Shown here piece after piece: positions 51,747 to 60,306 of a stretch of DNA of 64,000 nt. Under the pieces are notes generated by a model. That model was not told where the DNA came from and did no database searches. It saw only the letters and a program-made list of their open reading frames with translations. The stretch spans positions 248,001 to 312,000 of the forward strand of contig CAJTFD010000002.1 of assembly GCA_910575625.1 (NCBI GenBank). Reading direction: 5' to 3'. This stretch comes from Clostridia bacterium. Lineage in GTDB: Bacteria > Bacillota > Clostridia > Lachnospirales > Lachnospiraceae. How positions within the stretch are numbered: position 1 is the stretch's first letter; each line of letters begins with the position of its first letter. The position numbers and the translations under genes are program-made.

Positions 51747-52499
51747 ATGAGATTACAGCAGTTATTGAGCGTGACCAGGAAAGCAATCGATGGGTTCGGC
51801 ATGATCGAGGAGGGGGACCACATCGCAGTCGGCTTATCCGGCGGCAAGGACAGCCTAGCCCTGTTGACTGCCCTGCGGGAACTGCAGCGTTTTTACCCAA
51901 AAAAATACAGCCTGACGGCCGTAACGGTGGATTTGGGTTTTCCCAATGTGGATTACTCTCTCCTGGAGGATTTTTGTGTGGAAAAAGGAGTTCCTTATAA
52001 ACGGGTAGAGACAGCGATCGCGGACATCGTGTTTTATGAGAGACGTGAAAAGAACCCCTGCTCTCTCTGTGCGAAAATGAGAAAAGGGGCTCTCAATGAT
52101 GCCGTAAAAGCGTTGGGCTGCAACAAGGTGGCCTATGCCCATCACAAGGACGACGCGGTGGAGACCTTGCTGCTGTCCCTGATCTTTGAAGGCCGGTTCC
52201 ATACATTTTCCCCGGTCACTTACTGGGACCGGATCGGACTGACCCTCATACGTCCGCTGATACTCATGGATGAAGCGGATATCATCGGTTTCCAGAATAA
52301 ATATCAACTCCCTGTGGCCAAAAGCCCCTGTCCGGCGGACGGACGGACAAAACGGGAATATATCAAAAACCTGTTAAAAAGCCTGAACAAGGACCATCCC
52401 GGGACAAGGGAGCGTATGTTCGCCGCGATCTTGAGCGGCGGTCTCAAAGGATGGGAGGATTTTAATCCATATCCTCGAAGACCTTCAGGGCCTGGATGA
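51747..52499 (+). CDS. TtcA-type tRNA 2-thiocytidine synthetase
   Basis: A 250-residue PP-loop ATPase: the loop is VGLSGGKDSLALL, and the conserved CxxC lies in NPCSLCAKMRKGAL with a third cysteine in KSPCPADG, as in enzymes that bind a 4Fe-4S cluster and thiolate tRNA. AAAGGGATTACT precedes the ATG. The last 38 nt overlap the convergent kinase-like gene on the other strand. Alternative: a related PP-loop protein with another thiolation target. Confidence 0.88.
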   Translation: MRLQQLLSVTRKAIDGFGMIEEGDHIAVGLSGGKDSLALLTALRELQRFYPKKYSLTAVTVDLGFPNVDYSLLEDFCVEKGVPYKRVETAIADIVFYERREKNPCSLCAKMRKGALNDAVKALGCNKVAYAHHKDDAVETLLLSLIFEGRFHTFSPVTYWDRIGLTLIRPLILMDEADIIGFQNKYQLPVAKSPCPADGRTKREYIKNLLKSLNKDHPGTRERMFAAILSGGLKGWEDFNPYPRRPSGPG

Positions 52500-53100
52500 T
52501 GCACTTGACGGTCTTATCGAAGCCCAATTTCCCGCTGTCGATGCACATATTATAGCTGACCGCCTCTGCCCAGCGTTTGTTGGTATAATAGTTGTAATAA
52601 CTGGAACGGCTCTTGTCTGTCTTTTGGATGGCATCCCGGGCCTTGCTGTCCTTCATATCGTACTCTTTCGCGATCCGGCGGATGCGGGTGTCCAGATCTG
52701 AGTGGATAAAGACGCTGAAACAATTCGGGCGGTCTGCCAGGGCATAGTCCGCACAGCGTCCCACCATCACACAGGGCCCCTCATCGGCCAGTTTCTTGAT
52801 CGCCTCGAACTGCGCCAGGAAAACCTTGTGATTCATGGGCATATCCGTAAAAGCCGCCGAATTGTAGCCGAAAGAATAGGTGTCCATGACCAGGGAATAC
52901 AGAAAGCTGTTTGTGGGTTTCTCGTCGTGATTCTCGAACAGTTCCCTGCAGATGCCGCTGTCATTGGCGGCTCTCTCCAGCAATTCCTTGTCATAGAAAG
53001 GGATTTCCAGCTCATCGGCCAGTTTCTTCCCGATGGCGCGTCCGCCGCTGCCATATTGACGTCCGATGGTGATCACTGCTCTTGTCTTCATAGTATCCAC
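52462..53100 (-). CDS. Cytidylate kinase-like protein
   Basis: A 212-residue P-loop kinase of the cytidylate-kinase-like family common in Clostridia. The P-loop reads GRQYGSGGRAIGKKLAD, a variant of GxxGxGK with ARG/SER-rich form; DTRIRRIAKEYDM and RSSYYNYYTNKRWAEA follow as in the family. It is unlikely to be the true cmk because it lacks the usual CMP-binding domain. The 3' end overlaps the convergent TtcA gene by 38 nt. The substrate is unknown. Confidence 0.82.
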   Translation of the reverse strand: MDTMKTRAVITIGRQYGSGGRAIGKKLADELEIPFYDKELLERAANDSGICRELFENHDEKPTNSFLYSLVMDTYSFGYNSAAFTDMPMNHKVFLAQFEAIKKLADEGPCVMVGRCADYALADRPNCFSVFIHSDLDTRIRRIAKEYDMKDSKARDAIQKTDKSRSSYYNYYTNKRWAEAVSYNMCIDSGKLGFDKTVKCIIQALKVFEDMD

Positions 53101-53115
53101 TCCTCTCGATATAGT

Positions 53116-54087
53116 TTATCTATTTCTTAATTTATTGAGTAACTCGATGAAATATCCCGGAAATGGCGCGGACACTTCCAGGTATTCCCCAGAATGCGGG
53201 TGCTTAAATCCCAGCACATACGCGTGCAGCGCCTGACCGTTCAGACGGAAGGGGTTGTCCTTGCTCCTGTTATAGAGAGGATCCCCCAAGAGCGGATGGG
53301 CGATGCTCGCCATGTGGACCCGTATCTGATGGGTGCGCCCGGTCTCCAGGCGGCACTGGATATACGTGTATCCGCCAAACCTCTCCAGCACCCGGTAATG
53401 GGTCACTGCCCGCCTGCCGCTCCTGGAATGGATGGACATCCGTTTCCTGTCGGTGGGATGCCGTCCGATGGATGCGTCGATCCGTCCCTCGTCCGCCTTG
53501 ACATTTCCCTGGACAATGGCATGGTAGACCCTGGTGATCGTGTGCTCTTTTAACTGCGCGGCCAGATCCTGATGGGTGCGGTCGTCCTTGCAGACCACCA
53601 GTGCGCCAGAAGTATCCCTGTCGATCCGGTGTACGATCCCCGGCCGCAACTCCCCGTTTATCCCGGAGAGATCCCCCTGGCAATGGAACAACACGGCGTT
53701 GACCAGGGTATGCTCCTCATGTCCGGGGGCCGGGTGCACCACCATCCCCTGGGGCTTGTTGACGATCAGCAGATGCGCGTCCTCGTAAAGGATGTCCAGA
53801 GGGATATCTTCCGGCACGATCGCAGCCGGGCGGATCGCGGGGATCTGCACACAGACCACATCCCCCGCCTGCAGGCGGTAACTGGGACGGACCGGCCTGT
53901 CATTGACCAGGATCATCCCATCCTGGAGCAATCTCTGGATGCGGGAGCGGGACAGATCCATCCCCTCCAGTGAGGATCCTTCCGAAAGCCCTTTATCGAT
54001 GCGCATCCCCGCCTGCTCTTGTGGGATGTTGATCTCCAGGATCTTTGCGGTTTCCATAATCTTCTTATCGTCACTCGACATCTTCAT
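53116..54087 (-). CDS. RluA-family pseudouridine synthase
   Basis: A 323-residue rRNA-modifying enzyme. An N-terminal S4 domain (RIDKGLSEGSSLEGMDLSRSRIQRLLQDG) leads to the catalytic domain with the aspartate in GIVHRIDRDTSGALVV and the RluA/RluD motif LETGRTHQIRVHM. ATG 54087 overlaps the lspA stop (ATGA), deciding the start; GTG 54102 is less likely. It is near the end of a long envelope operon. Confidence 0.95.
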   Translation of the reverse strand: MKMSSDDKKIMETAKILEINIPQEQAGMRIDKGLSEGSSLEGMDLSRSRIQRLLQDGMILVNDRPVRPSYRLQAGDVVCVQIPAIRPAAIVPEDIPLDILYEDAHLLIVNKPQGMVVHPAPGHEEHTLVNAVLFHCQGDLSGINGELRPGIVHRIDRDTSGALVVCKDDRTHQDLAAQLKEHTITRVYHAIVQGNVKADEGRIDASIGRHPTDRKRMSIHSRSGRRAVTHYRVLERFGGYTYIQCRLETGRTHQIRVHMASIAHPLLGDPLYNRSKDNPFRLNGQALHAYVLGFKHPHSGEYLEVSAPFPGYFIELLNKLRNR

Positions 54088-54596
54088 CCGCCCCTCTTCC
54101 ACTGCATGAACGTAAGCTCCTCTTCTTTATACACAAAGCAGACACACCAGACCAGGAAAAAGCCGCTGACCACCACATAGATGTCCGCCATATTAAAGAC
54201 AGGAAAGTCGATCAGCGAGAAATAGAAGAAATCCACCACATACCCGCGAAAAAGCCTGTCAATGCCATTTCCCGCCGCCCCCGCCGATAAGCCAGATGCA
54301 ATAGCATAAAGGGGGATATAACGGGATACGGCGGGCATATGCGCCAAAAACCACGCCGCCACGCCCAAAAACAATACGCACAGGATCAGGAAGATCAGTC
54401 TCTGATCCTGGAGCAGCCCGAAAGCGGCCCCCCGGTTTTCCAGATAGTGCAGTCGGAACACGCGGGGGATCCAGACCTTATCCTCTGCTCCGCGCAGATA
54501 GACCTGTGCCAGGTATTTCGTAAACTGGTCGATGAGGATCAGGATGAGGATCCCTGCACAGGAACAGATGATATATGTTCTCCTTTTATCCTTCAT
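54084..54596 (-). CDS. lspA: Lipoprotein signal peptidase (signal peptidase II)
   Basis: A 170-residue membrane protease with four helices that cleaves the signal of lipoproteins. The two catalytic aspartates lie in GNGIDRLFRGYVVDFF and VFNMADIYVVVSG. ATG 54596 overlaps the aroB end by 11 nt. It processes lipoproteins such as the DUF4097 protein at 28243. Confidence 0.95.
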   Translation of the reverse strand: MKDKRRTYIICSCAGILILILIDQFTKYLAQVYLRGAEDKVWIPRVFRLHYLENRGAAFGLLQDQRLIFLILCVLFLGVAAWFLAHMPAVSRYIPLYAIASGLSAGAAGNGIDRLFRGYVVDFFYFSLIDFPVFNMADIYVVVSGFFLVWCVCFVYKEEELTFMQWKRGG

Positions 54597-55713
54597 ATGA
54601 CACAGACATGCCTTTCAGATGATCGATCGCCTGGCAGAGTTCCTCCTCAGTCACGGAGGTATCCACCACAGCCTCCCCGATCTGACGGAGCAGGATGAAG
54701 CGGATCTGGCCTTTGGACATCTTCTTATCCTTTTTCGTCGCCGCCAATATCTCTTCTGTGGACAGATCGCCCTCCAACCGCACGGGCAGCTGATAAATAC
54801 CATTCATCTTCTGGACCCGCTCCAGGTCCGCCACGCTAATCAGGCCCCTGCGGCAGGAGAGATAGGCAGCGGCCACGCAGCCCAGGGCTACACACTGCCC
54901 ATGGAGCATCTGAAAATCCATCTTCTTTTCGATGGCGTGCCCGATGGTGTGCCCCAGGTTCAATAAAGCTCTCGGTCCCTTCTCCATGGGATCTTGCTCC
55001 ACCACAGCCGCCTTGATCTGGCAGCTGCGGAAGATCATCTCCTGAAGGGTATCCATATCCCGGGCGCGGATCCGCCCCTGGTTCTCCTCCAGCCACTGAT
55101 AATAAGCCGCATCTCTCAAAAGGCCGTGTTTTAAGATCTCCGCCATCCCGCAGGCAAACTGGGCCTCGTCCAGCGTATCCAGTGTGTGCAGGTCCATATA
55201 GACCAGCCGCGGCTGATGGAACGCTCCCACCATATTTTTATAATTCTCAAGATCCACACCGGTCTTACCGCCGATGCTGCTGTCCACCTGGGACAATAAG
55301 GTGGTGGGCACCTGGACGAAATCAATCCCGCGCAGGTACGTGGCTGCCGCGAATCCGGTCAGATCACCCACCACGCCGCCGCCCAACGCCAGGAGCAGAT
55401 CCCGCCGTTCAAAGCCATGGTCGATGAGATGTGCGTACAATCCCTGTACGGTGGACAGCTGTTTGTGTTCCTCCCCGGCTTCCATGGTAAAACAGGTGAC
55501 CGTCTGGAACGCCTGCTCCAGTTCTCTCCTGACCTCTTCCATATAGAGAGGTCTTACATGGGTATCCGTCACGATGCAGATCTTCCCGCCCTGGGGCCTG
55601 CATGCGGCCACAGATGCAGCGAACTGTGAAAAATCTCGCCGCAGGCAGATCGTATAAGAAAATTCCCCGCTCCTTGTGATCTGGATCTTGTCCTTCTTCT
55701 CTATTTTATCCAT
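54586..55713 (-). CDS. aroB: 3-dehydroquinate synthase
   Basis: A 375-residue shikimate-pathway enzyme converting DAHP to 3-dehydroquinate with NAD and zinc. LALGGGVVGDLTGFAAATYLRG is the NAD-binding hallmark and QVPTTLLSQVDSSIGGKTGVD the next; LNLGHTIGHAIE carries zinc histidines. It lies between ylmH and lspA, a position where divIVA is often found in relatives. Confidence 0.96.
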   Translation of the reverse strand: MDKIEKKDKIQITRSGEFSYTICLRRDFSQFAASVAACRPQGGKICIVTDTHVRPLYMEEVRRELEQAFQTVTCFTMEAGEEHKQLSTVQGLYAHLIDHGFERRDLLLALGGGVVGDLTGFAAATYLRGIDFVQVPTTLLSQVDSSIGGKTGVDLENYKNMVGAFHQPRLVYMDLHTLDTLDEAQFACGMAEILKHGLLRDAAYYQWLEENQGRIRARDMDTLQEMIFRSCQIKAAVVEQDPMEKGPRALLNLGHTIGHAIEKKMDFQMLHGQCVALGCVAAAYLSCRRGLISVADLERVQKMNGIYQLPVRLEGDLSTEEILAATKKDKKMSKGQIRFILLRQIGEAVVDTSVTEEELCQAIDHLKGMSVSYEG

Positions 55714-55767
55714 TACGCTCCCTCTTTTCCTCAGTTGATGCCATCGGCCGATGTATGCGGCAGATTT

Positions 55768-56523
55768 TTATTGATAGATCTCCAGGAGTATCCCATATCG
55801 CCCTTTCTTTGTCCTGGATAGGATCTGCCGGAAGCAGAACTTCCCCTTCCCCCTCACCGACACGATATCGCCTTCCTTGAGCACATGACCGCTCCGTGTG
55901 ACCGGACTGGCGTTGACAAAGACTTTCCCGCCCTGGATCAGCGGCGTGAGTTTTGTCCTGGAACCGCCGAAGGCGATGGCGAGTATGGCATCCAGACGGA
56001 TGGAGGAGACGGTCCCCTGTACGGGCTTTCTCACTGGTTCCGGGATTTTTTCTGTATGGGGCCAGATCTCCGTGCGCACCGGCGTGTGCCTGATCTTGAC
56101 CAGCTCCTGGACGAAAAAGTCTGCCATTGTGTCCACACAGAAGAAACAGGCCGCCTCGTCCAGGAGAAGGATATCCCCCAGCACACTGCGCTCCACCCCC
56201 AGATTGACCAGCGCGCCTAGGTAGTCCCGGTGGTCCGGGCTCTCCGGGGCATGTCCGGCCGCTCTCGTGACTTTCAGACAGCACAGAGGATATTCCCATC
56301 CATAGGAAAGAGCGTCAGGGATAAATGCTGCCATCTGACGCTCTGCACCTTCATAACCCCCGAACGTCTCCGTAGCCACGCCCGGAAGATCATCTCGCAG
56401 GTTCTTTATCATATGTAGCTGGTGAAGATCTAAAAAATCCGTAAACGTAACGATGTCCCTCTGAAAGGCCATGCTCTTCAGATCATTTATACGGTTTTGA
56501 AAAAGGGTATCTGTATCTCTCAT
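55768..56523 (-). CDS. ylmH: YlmH-type RNA-binding protein with S4 domain
   Basis: A 251-residue protein. The N-terminal YlmH domain (about 1-170) is followed by an S4 domain (SSIRLDAILAIAFGGSRTKLTPLIQGGKVFVN onward). In B. subtilis YlmH rescues stalled ribosomes and is linked to division genes. It follows sepF by 2 nt. A 198-codon frame on the same strand, 55706-56299, is only a shadow. Confidence 0.92.
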   Translation of the reverse strand: MRDTDTLFQNRINDLKSMAFQRDIVTFTDFLDLHQLHMIKNLRDDLPGVATETFGGYEGAERQMAAFIPDALSYGWEYPLCCLKVTRAAGHAPESPDHRDYLGALVNLGVERSVLGDILLLDEAACFFCVDTMADFFVQELVKIRHTPVRTEIWPHTEKIPEPVRKPVQGTVSSIRLDAILAIAFGGSRTKLTPLIQGGKVFVNASPVTRSGHVLKEGDIVSVRGKGKFCFRQILSRTKKGRYGILLEIYQ

Positions 56524-56525
56524 CT

Positions 56526-57092
56526 TTACAGCTCCGTGTGCATGGACGGGATCTTCCCGCCTAGGATATCCTGGTAGTCGCCGGATATATCCACGTTAAA
56601 AGGCGTGATGATAAACACAAAATCGGATATCTTCTGAAACTGCCCGCTCAAAGCATAACAGCAGCCCAGTGTGAAATCGATGATCCTCTGTGCCAGATCC
56701 ACGTCCACTCCCTCCAGGTTCAGGACAACGGTACGGCTGGACATCAGCGTCTCAGCAATCTCCCGCGTATCCTCCATAGAAGCGGGTTTGATCACGCACA
56801 CCTCCATGGATTGTCCCTTTTTCGGGCTGCGCATCGGTGTGATCTTGGAAGAAGCCGGACGCGCCTGCTTTCCGTTCGGCTTTTGTGCTGCTCTATCTGT
56901 CTTCGCAGGATTTCTCGGTTGTGGATCGTCATAGGCTTCATCTTCATCGTCGTCGCTCTTCTGGAATTTTTCGAAAAACTTCCTGCGGGGTCTCCCGTCC
57001 AGATCGTCGTCATCATAATCGTCCAGAAAATCGTCGTCGTCGTAATCATCGTTGAGTTTGATCGCGTCTAAAAACTTATCCAAAACACCCAT
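56526..57092 (-). CDS. sepF: Cell division protein SepF
   Basis: A 188-residue protein that anchors FtsZ to the membrane. The N-terminal amphipathic helix GVLDKFLDAIKL precedes a long acidic, disordered linker rich in Asp and Glu (about 12-80); the C-terminal DUF552 core includes RTVVLNLEGVDVDLAQRIIDF and GCCYALSGQFQKISDFVFIITP. ATG 57092 has GGAGATTGG upstream. SepF here suggests FtsA-like or parallel membrane tethering. Confidence 0.95.
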   Translation of the reverse strand: MGVLDKFLDAIKLNDDYDDDDFLDDYDDDDLDGRPRRKFFEKFQKSDDDEDEAYDDPQPRNPAKTDRAAQKPNGKQARPASSKITPMRSPKKGQSMEVCVIKPASMEDTREIAETLMSSRTVVLNLEGVDVDLAQRIIDFTLGCCYALSGQFQKISDFVFIITPFNVDISGDYQDILGGKIPSMHTEL

Positions 57093-57164
57093 GTCCAATC
57101 TCCAATCTCATTCATGGTAAAATGCCTGCACGCACAGACATATCTGTCAGACCCCATGCGAGGA

Positions 57165-57857
57165 TCATACCTGATAATCTCGTTCTCCGAAAATACCAGT
57201 CCCTACTCTTACCATCGTTGCCCCCTCTTCTATGGCGACCTCATAATCGCCTGTCATCCCCATACTGAGCACAAACATATCTACATTATCAATGTTTTTT
57301 GCGGCAATGTCAACACTTAATTTTTTCAATTCCCGAAAAACCCACCTATTTTCCTCCGGATCTTCCACATAAGGCGCGATCGTCATCAGGCCCTGGATAT
57401 GGATGTTTTCCAGTTGGCTGATCTGTTCGGCCAGGGGGAGGGTCTCCGCCACAGACAAGCCGAATTTACTCTCCTCCTCCGCCACGTTGACCTCAAGAAG
57501 GATCGGCACGCGCACCTGATGTTTCTTGGCCTCGGACTGGATCGTCTGCGCTAAGCGCAGGCTGTCCACCGAGTGGATCATCGATATCTTATCCACAATG
57601 TATTTTACTTTATTCCTCTGCAGATGGCCGATCATATGCCACTTGACATCCCCCGGCATCTGCGGGTATTTCTCCGAAATCTCCTGTACTTTGTTCTCGC
57701 CGAAAAAGCGCGCACCGCAGCGGTAAGCCTCTTTGAGATCCTGGATTGGTTTCGTCTTGCTGACCGCGATCAGCGTGACATCCTCCCGTTTACGGCCGCT
57801 CCTTTCACAGGCTCTTTGGATCTTTTCTTCTACAGATGCTAGCTGTTCCTGGATCAT
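57165..57857 (-). CDS. yggS: YggS-family pyridoxal phosphate homeostasis protein
   Basis: A 230-residue single-domain PLP-binding protein. The PLP lysine lies in TLIAVSKTKPIQDL; GHLQRNKVKYIVDKISMIHSVDSLRLA and LSMGMTGDYEVAIEEGATMVRVG are family hallmarks. It buffers PLP and affects amino-acid balance. It sits between the HlyD-like gene and sepF, the usual place in Gram-positives. Confidence 0.95.
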   Translation of the reverse strand: MIQEQLASVEEKIQRACERSGRKREDVTLIAVSKTKPIQDLKEAYRCGARFFGENKVQEISEKYPQMPGDVKWHMIGHLQRNKVKYIVDKISMIHSVDSLRLAQTIQSEAKKHQVRVPILLEVNVAEEESKFGLSVAETLPLAEQISQLENIHIQGLMTIAPYVEDPEENRWVFRELKKLSVDIAAKNIDNVDMFVLSMGMTGDYEVAIEEGATMVRVGTGIFGERDYQV

Positions 57858-57891
57858 ATCTTTCCCTCCTTTAGATCATTTTATCGCAATC

Positions 57892-59301
57892 TTATTGTAC
57901 AACGATATCTTCCTCTTTGACCTGCGAGGCGTCCAATATGATATGGTCATACTGAGCAATCCCGTAGGCAGTCCCCTTCTCCACGATACAAAACTCCTCA
58001 TTCTGGTCGAGGATATTGATGAAACGGAAGACCGCATATCCTTTATTGATGCAATAGACGCCTTCCAGCGCAGCCGTGTCTTCCACCACATATCGGTCAT
58101 TGGAATCGGGCTTTGATAATATGCTCCCCTCCGGAAATGCGGCTGTATCCACATAACACAGATCATCATTTTCCGCATAGAGGGTGGTACTGATAAATTC
58201 CTTACTGGCCGACTCTCCCTTTTTCTTCCCTTTTTCCACAAGAAAGCCCGCCTCCCCGTTGTCCCCGTCCACCGTCTTATATTCAATGGGTATCGTATAA
58301 AAATCCTTGTTGACCACAGAAGTCAACGGGATCTTCAGGCCGCTCTGGGCGTTCGTGACCAACTCGATCCCCACGAAACGCTCCCTCGCGTATCGGATCA
58401 ATCCGCTGCCGAACTCGATATTCCCGTACTTCTTCCCGTCCCGCTCGATGATCGTAAAATCCCCGTTCTGCGTGACATTATCTTTTAAAAAACGGACTTT
58501 GATATACGTCTTATCCGCCAGGCCGCTGGCCTGTTTATCGCTCAGAGGGATGATCAGATTCCAGCTCTCCCCGATGATCAGCTTGTAGACGGGATCCCCG
58601 GCCTGTATGGATTCTTTTTTCTTTAAACTCTCTCTGTGATACCGGTCCTGATCCAGGCTGTCTTCTGTAAAATTATCCACCGTGGTCTCCTCGTATCCAT
58701 CCCTGGAATAGAGGACAATGCCGTTCTCCCGGGCACGGACCAGGGTCTGTCCGCCCATGGTCACCGATGGGGTTGTCCCATCTGCCTGTGCCGCCTGGTA
58801 CTCCTCCTGGCTGGCCATGGAATACTGCAGGATGCTCCCGCCCAGTTCATATTTGAAATTATAGGTACTGCCGAAATCATTGGGCGCAAAGCTGTAGGAA
58901 AACGCACTCATCTGCGCCCGGATCAGCGACAAGTCTTCTTCTGAGAGCGGATGTGTCGCCTCCTGCTGTGACTGCTGTTCGCCCAGACCGTAAACGATGG
59001 CTGTGGCACTGACTTTCCCGCCTTCCCGTGCATAGTAATCCAGATAACCGCCTGCGTCCGCCGTGACGATCTGCTCCTCGCACAGCATGAGTCCTGTGTA
59101 CGTCTCATTTTTCGCCAGCGGGCCTGCGACCACCTGGTATGAAGTCACGTGTACCGTGGTAAAATATAGGACGATGCTTATGATGATATACAAAAATAAG
59201 ATGCCGAATAAGATCGTGCCTATATTAAGGGTGAGGATCCTCTTTAAGTCCTTCCAGAGGATCTTCCTTCTTGGAAATCGGATCTGCTTGTTGGATGCCA
59301 A
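57892..59301 (-). CDS. HlyD-like membrane protein of the sepF cluster
   Basis: A 469-residue protein with one N-terminal membrane helix (about 25-55) and a long outer part. GLMLCEEQIVTADAGGYLDYYAREGGKVSATAIVYGLGE looks like the lipoyl half-motif of HlyD/MFP adaptors, with the second half near RARENGIVLYSRDGYE. There is no ABC transporter next to it. Its constant position ahead of yggS-sepF in related genomes suggests a role in the division or envelope machinery (family knowledge plus inference). Confidence 0.8.
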   Translation of the reverse strand: MASNKQIRFPRRKILWKDLKRILTLNIGTILFGILFLYIIISIVLYFTTVHVTSYQVVAGPLAKNETYTGLMLCEEQIVTADAGGYLDYYAREGGKVSATAIVYGLGEQQSQQEATHPLSEEDLSLIRAQMSAFSYSFAPNDFGSTYNFKYELGGSILQYSMASQEEYQAAQADGTTPSVTMGGQTLVRARENGIVLYSRDGYEETTVDNFTEDSLDQDRYHRESLKKKESIQAGDPVYKLIIGESWNLIIPLSDKQASGLADKTYIKVRFLKDNVTQNGDFTIIERDGKKYGNIEFGSGLIRYARERFVGIELVTNAQSGLKIPLTSVVNKDFYTIPIEYKTVDGDNGEAGFLVEKGKKKGESASKEFISTTLYAENDDLCYVDTAAFPEGSILSKPDSNDRYVVEDTAALEGVYCINKGYAVFRFINILDQNEEFCIVEKGTAYGIAQYDHIILDASQVKEEDIVVQ

Positions 59302-59338
59302 TTGGCTGTCCTCCTTGCTCGTATGTTTGATCTGGATT

Positions 59339-59367
59339 ATTTTATCACAATTTTTTTAAATTAGCAA
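59339..59367 (-). promoter_or_regulatory. Promoter of the HlyD-yggS-sepF-ylmH-aroB-lspA operon
   Basis: On the minus strand TTGCTA (59367-59362), 17-bp spacer, TAAAAT (59344-59339). Confidence 0.65.
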
Positions 59368-59396
59368 ATGTATAAACCCTCGGCGGCGCGGTTACA

Positions 59397-59416
59397 CTAA
59401 AGCGTGTCTAAAAATC
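59397..59416 (+). repeat. Possible degenerate end of the hairpin repeat element, copy D
   Basis: CTAAAGCGTGTCTAAAAATC matches the element end CTAGAGTGTGTCTTAAAA with a few changes. Nothing else of the element is seen. Confidence 0.4.
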
Positions 59417-59441
59417 ACTTTTAGCATAGGAGGGATGCATC

Positions 59442-59660
59442 ATGAATTCCAAAGGGTTAGACTATACAGCATTGGTGATCGCCATCGTAGGAGCTGTAAA
59501 CTGGGGACTGATCGCATTATTCCGTTTTGACCTGGTCGCTTTCATCTTCGGCAATATGTCCTGGATCTCACGTATCGTCTATGGGCTTGTCGGGTTATGC
59601 GGACTCTATCTGATCAGTCTGTTTGGCCGGGTAAGGGGCAGCATCGGCGTGAGCGAATAG
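59442..59660 (+). CDS. DUF378-family small membrane protein
   Basis: A 72-residue protein with two hydrophobic helices and the family motif VGAVNWGLIALFRFDLVA in the first. Function unknown; DUF378 proteins are common in bacteria. ATAGGAGGG lies 7 nt before ATG 59442. It is divergent from the HlyD-like gene. Confidence 0.9.
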   Translation: MNSKGLDYTALVIAIVGAVNWGLIALFRFDLVAFIFGNMSWISRIVYGLVGLCGLYLISLFGRVRGSIGVSE

Positions 59661-59690
59661 ATCCATCCAGATCCGCACAGGCCAATGAAA

Positions 59691-59729
59691 AACAGGGAAA
59701 GACACATCGTCTCGGTGTCTTTCCCTGTT
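59691..59729. terminator. Bidirectional terminator
   Basis: AACAGGGAAAGACAC and GTGTCTTTCCCTGTT form a perfect 15-bp stem. On the minus strand a T5 run follows, so it ends the P-loop gene; on the plus strand it follows the DUF378 gene. Confidence 0.78.
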
Positions 59730-59786
59730 CCCCTGTTATGTAATTCTATCAGATATCTTTTATCTGACCACCCTTCACCAGATACC

Positions 59787-60209
59787 TTACAGCGCTTCGA
59801 TGATCTTTGTTTGGAGAGATGTGGGTATTTCTTCCTTGTCCACAGATATGCTTACAATAAAGGTGAGATTGAACTGTTGTCCGATGGCATCCAACTGGTT
59901 CAATGTATCCGTCACATCTCCCTGTTCACCCAATTTTGATATGGTGAGGAATCCGTCCAGATATACCTGCTCCAAGTCGTGATCCTGTGACAAGATACCG
60001 CAGATAAATCCCACAAATTCATCGCTGTTCTTCAGCGGGAAGGCAGATACATCGATCAGCCGTATCTTATTATTCAATTCATACATATGCTTGGCGCTCT
60101 TATCCAGGTAAACGATGCTGCCGTGGGCAGTCTTTACCGAATCATTCGCCTTTTCCAACAGAACTTTGGTCTTCCCTTTGCCTTTCTTTCCTACTATTAG
60201 TTCAATCAT
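59787..60209 (-). CDS. Small P-loop protein of unknown function
   Basis: A 140-residue protein with an N-terminal Walker A loop, VGKKGKGKTKVLLE. VYLDGFLTISKLG may serve as Walker B. No further domain is recognised; relatives are annotated as hypothetical or twitching-motility-like ATPases. AAGGAGGAAAGC precedes the ATG. It has a good promoter and a terminator, so it is probably monocistronic. Confidence 0.75.
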   Translation of the reverse strand: MIELIVGKKGKGKTKVLLEKANDSVKTAHGSIVYLDKSAKHMYELNNKIRLIDVSAFPLKNSDEFVGFICGILSQDHDLEQVYLDGFLTISKLGEQGDVTDTLNQLDAIGQQFNLTFIVSISVDKEEIPTSLQTKIIEAL

Positions 60210-60268
60210 CCTGCTTTCCTCCTTAGACGTGTAGGCATTTTAAACAAATTCCTAATTTTGATATTTCA

Positions 60269-60297
60269 ATTATAGTGTATATTGACAAAAAGTTCAA
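60269..60297 (-). promoter_or_regulatory. Promoter of the small P-loop gene
   Basis: On the minus strand TTGAAC (60297-60292), 17-bp spacer, TATAAT (60274-60269). Confidence 0.72.
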
Positions 60298-60306
60298 TGA
60301 TTATTT

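Noticed and set aside
55706..56299. A 198-codon frame on the same strand as ylmH
   Set aside because: It overlaps ylmH in another frame and has arginine/glycine-rich composition with no motif; ylmH is clear.
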